Source: Herminiimonas sp. (GTDB lineage: Bacteria > Pseudomonadota > Gammaproteobacteria > Burkholderiales > Burkholderiaceae_D). From it: DNA of 35,275 bases. A model generated the notes under the pieces. It was not told the origin of the DNA. It worked only from the letters and a program-made list of their open reading frames with translations, and searched no databases. The stretch lies in NCBI GenBank assembly GCA_028292265.1, contig JAQGMR010000075.1:1-35275 (forward strand), written 5' to 3'. Both the position numbers and the translations under genes were made by a program. Numbering within the stretch: position 1 is the first letter of the stretch; the number at the start of each line of letters is the position of its first letter. Positions 32,783 through 35,275 of this stretch are shown here, one piece after another.

Positions 32783-32986
32783 CTAGATGCCCATTCGTCT
32801 CAAGTTCCCGCCCTTGGTGATATCAAAAATGAACGGCTTGGGCGTCTCTTTTATCGCTTTCAGTATGCGCGGATACGCAGTCAAGAATACCCTCGCCTTT
32901 TCCGCAGTCGGGGCAGCAGCGCCCCAAAGGTAAAAGCAACCGATGTTGAAATGCAACGCCCTCGAACTGAAGCGCCTTTTCGACAT
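32783..32986 (-). pseudogene. C-terminal remnant of a PIN-like (DUF5615-type) toxin
   Basis: The frame ends ARVFLTAYPRILKAIKETPKPF, then IFDITKGGNLRRMGI (given as two segments). This fits the last strand and tail of PIN-like toxins encoded next to DUF433 antitoxins, where a PFIF/PFIY-type strand closes the domain. The acidic catalytic core that should precede it (about 100 residues, starting with a K-x-F-x-D-E/N type strand) is absent. The frame instead runs into the antitoxin gene. It is inferred to be a deletion remnant; without homology searches the family assignment is moderate. Confidence 0.5.
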
Positions 32987-33629
32987 CGGCCACTTTCAGG
33001 CTGAAATCGTCAGCAATTTCATCGATGCTTTCGCCGGCTTCTAGACGTCCACGTATGATCCACGTCGGGATGCCGTTAACAGCGGGGGCGCCAAACGAGA
33101 CTTGGGGATCGATGCGAACCGGCGAATCGAGACCGCCTACGTGCCATCGAAGGGCAAGACCGTTGCTGTATTCGAATTGTTTAAGCCGCTCGTCCACAAT
33201 TGTGCGCCAACCTAACTGCCCTTGTTTCGAGACGACGATCAACTTGTCCGGCGACTGACCAGGGTCAAAGTCGGACAAGTTCATAAGCAGGTCCTTACCG
33301 TGGCTCTTGAATTTGAATTCTGCAAATGGGTATTCAGAATTCAATCTCTGGCCAACATAGTCCTTCGCATCTCTAATTGCCTTCAGAGATACACCTGCCT
33401 GACGCATGGCCGCCACTACGGCGACTTCGATCAGCTGCAAGTAGGAAAGGGCTTGGCGTTGTTCGCGCGCGCCCAACATCGAGTGTTGATACGCCTGCTT
33501 TTTTTGCTAATTGAGAATTGTCTGGGGTGTAATCCCCGCGTATCGCGCCGCATCCTTTACCTCGTACGCAGGCAAAAGCAGGCGACGGCGCCACGGTTCT
33601 TTATTCGTCTGAGAATCTAGGGTGCCCAT
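32823..33629 (-). pseudogene. DUF433 antitoxin-like gene interrupted by an in-frame TAG
   Basis: From the ATG at 33629 the frame reads MGTLDSQTNK, then an AYEVKDAARYAGITPQTILN block typical of the N-terminal HTH of DUF433 antitoxins. It then hits TAG at 33507-33509 (codon 41) and continues in the same frame as QKKQAYQHSMLGAREQRQ. The expected residue at the stop is Trp (N-W-Q), so a single TGG-to-TAG change explains it. The rest is family-like: SYLQLIEVAVVAAMRQAGVSLK, YPFAEFKFKSHGKDLLM, and the DUF433 core GIPTWIIRGRLEAGESIDEIA, ending DVEKALQFE. After that the frame runs on about 45 residues with no family character, where the toxin gene has collapsed. Translation restart at 33479 could give a truncated protein. 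Confidence 0.8.
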
Positions 33630-34116
33630 GTCATGCTTCGATTTGCAGCAGCGTTGGAGGTTTCAGAGTCACAACATTATAGGAGGAGCCGACACGCAGT
33701 GCTTGCCGGTGCCATACACCGACTTCTGACAAATGCGAGCGATATGGGTTGCCAATCCCGCGTACTGTGCATCCATACAGTACTCTGAAATTACGACCGG
33801 TGCAACATGTCGCAAACCATTTGCCTAAACGACGGAGGAAGCGCGCTTTCATCGGTCGCTAGGCAAAAAGCCGGCCATCCATAGCTGCCCGAAGACCATG
33901 CGCGTCTCGCAACAATGGTGAACTTGTCACGCGACTACGTGATTCCATCGTAACGACTCTACGGTGTACATCCGCGCTTCAACAAGGAGTCTCATTTCGG
34001 CCCGTAAGAAGGCGATCAAGGCGGAAATATTGTAGTGGTACGCCGGAGTAGGCGATGGAAGGTGCCAGCGTGCTGCGGGCCATCGAGTGGAGCACGACTA
34101 CAGTGGAATAACACAA
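33630..34116. other. Non-coding region with SOS box, ~490 bp
   Basis: No gene is supported. On the minus strand a consensus TATAAT (33676-33681) lies 47 bases before the antitoxin ATG, without a good -35 box. On the plus strand a 25-codon ORF starts at 33807, 24 bases after the LexA box, but it matches nothing known to me. The remainder looks like decayed sequence downstream of the lost tRNA-Thr position. Confidence 0.5.
33763..33782. promoter_or_regulatory. LexA (SOS) box
   Basis: The sequence TACTGTGCATCCATACAGTA contains the CTGT-N8-ACAG core with matching TA flanks on both sides, the form bound by LexA in beta- and gammaproteobacteria. No intact SOS gene starts next to it. The nearest starts are the decayed antitoxin (134 bp away, minus strand) and a 25-codon ORF (24 bp away, plus strand). 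Confidence 0.6.
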
Positions 34117-34137
34117 AGGCCGCGACGAAGGCGGCCT
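34117..34137 (-). terminator. Intrinsic terminator downstream of the former tRNA-Thr
   Basis: A perfect 7-bp stem (AGGCCGC / GCGGCCT) with a 7-base loop is followed on the minus strand by TTGTGTT, a short T-rich tract. It lies 15 bp past the CCA end of the tRNA fragment and in the same orientation, as expected for the native tRNA terminator. Confidence 0.7.
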
Positions 34138-34151
34138 AAGTATTTAATTCT

Positions 34152-34196
34152 TGGTGCTGATGAGACGAATCGAACGTCCGACCTACTGATTACGAA
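34152..34196 (-). other. 3' fragment of tRNA-Thr(CGT): attachment site remnant
   Basis: Read on the minus strand, the 45 bases begin at the anticodon loop (TTCGTAA, anticodon CGT). They continue with the 3' anticodon stem (TCAGT), the variable loop, and a T arm of GGACG-TTCGATT-CGTCT with a 5-bp stem. The acceptor strand CATCAGC, discriminator A and encoded CCA complete it. The 5' half (D arm and the GCTGATG acceptor strand) is absent, because the sequence beyond 34196 is unrelated. Partial tRNA copies that start at the anticodon loop are typical att sites left by tyrosine-recombinase elements. Confidence 0.8.
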
Positions 34197-34365
34197 GCGC
34201 GCATTCGTTTTTTAAACCGGAATGAAACCAACCGCTTACGACGCTTGCCAAGGCGTAAACCGATCTAGATACCCCCTTAAACGCTCTTGCCGTCCGCTCT
34301 TTTTGGCACAAATTTGACACAACATGGAACCCGTATGTCCGAGGAGAAGGAATGTCCACGGCGTT

Positions 34366-35275
34366 CTAAACGATAGGCACCTCTTTACTTGAATACACCA
34401 TAACTTTCTGGGCCACGAATTTTACCAATTCAATATCCTCGCCGAGCTTTTCGGCCTCCTTCGAATAAGGAAGAAGCAACTCAATTTCCCCTTCATGGTC
34501 ATCACTCTTTGTATGGACGATCTTGCACCGGATACTATAAATTCGCTCAGCGGCCTGAATGTACAATTCGGTCGTTTTGTTCGCGGTGTTTAGCAGATTC
34601 GCGGTAATCCCCTTGGCCTTCGAGTTGAAAAACGCGGCGCGCTGAGGGCTCTGATTTACGAAATCGTGGATATCATCATTTTCGATACACTCCCTGAGCG
34701 TAGCCTTGAGTTGTTCTCTTTCCGATCCTGAACCCGGGCCTTTCGTTTTTATAGTTGATACGACGCGGGAAATGTCCGATTCGCTATCGACACGAAATGC
34801 AGGGTTTTTTATCTGAGCACGTATTCGCCTACTTATGTCCGCATTAAAAAATACAGGATAGTAGTATTCCAATACTTGGTAATATGCCAAAAACTGAAGT
34901 AGTGGCATATTCGTAGCCGATCGTGCATACCAATATAGATCCATTGGCGCCTTATCGTACACATGGCGGGGAAAATGAATCTCTAGATCGTTTGCGTGCG
35001 GACGATCCCGTCTTTCTCTCGAAGGATTTCGAATTAACGACAGATATGTGCCCTTCTGAAGGTCTATCGAGAAGAAGAGGGAGTTTGCAATCTGCTGGAG
35101 CAGATCCACGGCTTCATCATGCTGTTTTACTTTGGCGTTAGTTATCTCGATGCTCAGCCCTAACGAGCTTGTCGCCGGAACTAATATCCGCGCTTCTTGG
35201 CTGGCGTTTCTTATGTTGATTGTAAGTACGTTGTCGCCTTCCCCGGACGTCAACGTCAGCGTGGAAGACTGGATA
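34366..35275 (-). CDS. HEPN-like protein (5' end beyond window)
   Basis: The frame stays open to the right edge (302 residues visible), so the start lies outside; the TTG at 35253 is not needed. The C-terminal third looks like a HEPN helical domain, with RIYSIRCKIVHTKS holding the R-x4-H motif typical of HEPN RNases. A conserved-looking aromatic helix, FLAYYQVLEYYYP, lies about 120 residues earlier, as in several HEPN proteins of phage-defence and uncharacterised loci. The gene is clearly AT-richer than the chromosomal genes to its left. It lies just beyond the tRNA-Thr fragment, on the side expected to be the integrated element. A defence or toxin role is inference. Confidence 0.65.
   Translation of the reverse strand, partial: IQSSTLTLTSGEGDNVLTINIRNASQEARILVPATSSLGLSIEITNAKVKQHDEAVDLLQQIANSLFFSIDLQKGTYLSLIRNPSRERRDRPHANDLEIHFPRHVYDKAPMDLYWYARSATNMPLLQFLAYYQVLEYYYPVFFNADISRRIRAQIKNPAFRVDSESDISRVVSTIKTKGPGSGSEREQLKATLRECIENDDIHDFVNQSPQRAAFFNSKAKGITANLLNTANKTTELYIQAAERIYSIRCKIVHTKSDDHEGEIELLLPYSKEAEKLGEDIELVKFVAQKVMVYSSKEVPIV

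Overview
The window reads as chromosomal DNA of a high-GC betaproteobacterium, most likely Burkholderiales (an Oxalobacteraceae or Burkholderia-type genome). The hints are a Burkholderiales-type conserved hypothetical at 31521-32012, a CTGT-N8-ACAG LexA box and a CCA-encoding tRNA-Thr remnant. The genus cannot be fixed from the sequence alone.

Layout, left to right. (1) 1-2213: the 3' part of a molybdopterin oxidoreductase resembling assimilatory nitrate reductase. (2) 2441-5127: a small DEDDh exonuclease, an RNA 2'-phosphotransferase (KptA) and a DUF4291 protein, with loose spacing and AT-richer stretches. (3) 5366-21862, minus strand: a giant RHS/YD-repeat protein of about 5256 residues and, just downstream, a small helical protein that is the likely immunity partner. 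The RHS protein has no signal peptide and no PAAR. Its YD core grew by a 3.1-kb tandem duplication. It ends in a LysM domain, a Gly/Ala-rich hydrophobic region, an ADP-ribosyltransferase-like candidate toxin domain and a final glycine zipper. (4) 22345-29632, plus strand and divergent from the RHS gene: a tight nine-gene operon. It encodes a double cupin, an asparagine-synthetase/lasso-cyclase-like enzyme, a 115-residue orphan, an ATP-grasp ligase, a PP-loop ATP pyrophosphatase, a PhyH-type Fe(II)/2-oxoglutarate oxygenase, a Cys/His papain-like (LRAT/NlpC-like) protein, a TPR protein and a 129-residue orphan. This looks like a pathway for making or modifying a peptide or small amide and is the best candidate for an undescribed system here. 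(5) 29765-32636, minus strand: a Tat-exported PhoD-like phosphatase, an IS3 OrfA scrap, a conserved hypothetical and an NTF2-like protein. (6) 32783-34196: a decayed DUF433/PIN-like toxin-antitoxin locus with an in-frame amber codon, an orphan LexA box, a terminator and a 45-bp 3' fragment of tRNA-Thr(CGT). The last marks one end of an integrated element. (7) 34366 to the window edge: an AT-richer, HEPN-like gene that probably lies inside that element.

How the genes may work together. The RHS protein and its neighbour form a plausible contact-dependent polymorphic toxin-immunity pair. The nine-gene operon has three ATP-dependent bond-forming enzymes plus tailoring enzymes, but no transporter and no obvious precursor except possibly the 115-residue protein. 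The shared 480-bp control region between the toxin and the operon carries two symmetric sequence elements, so co-regulation is possible but unproven.
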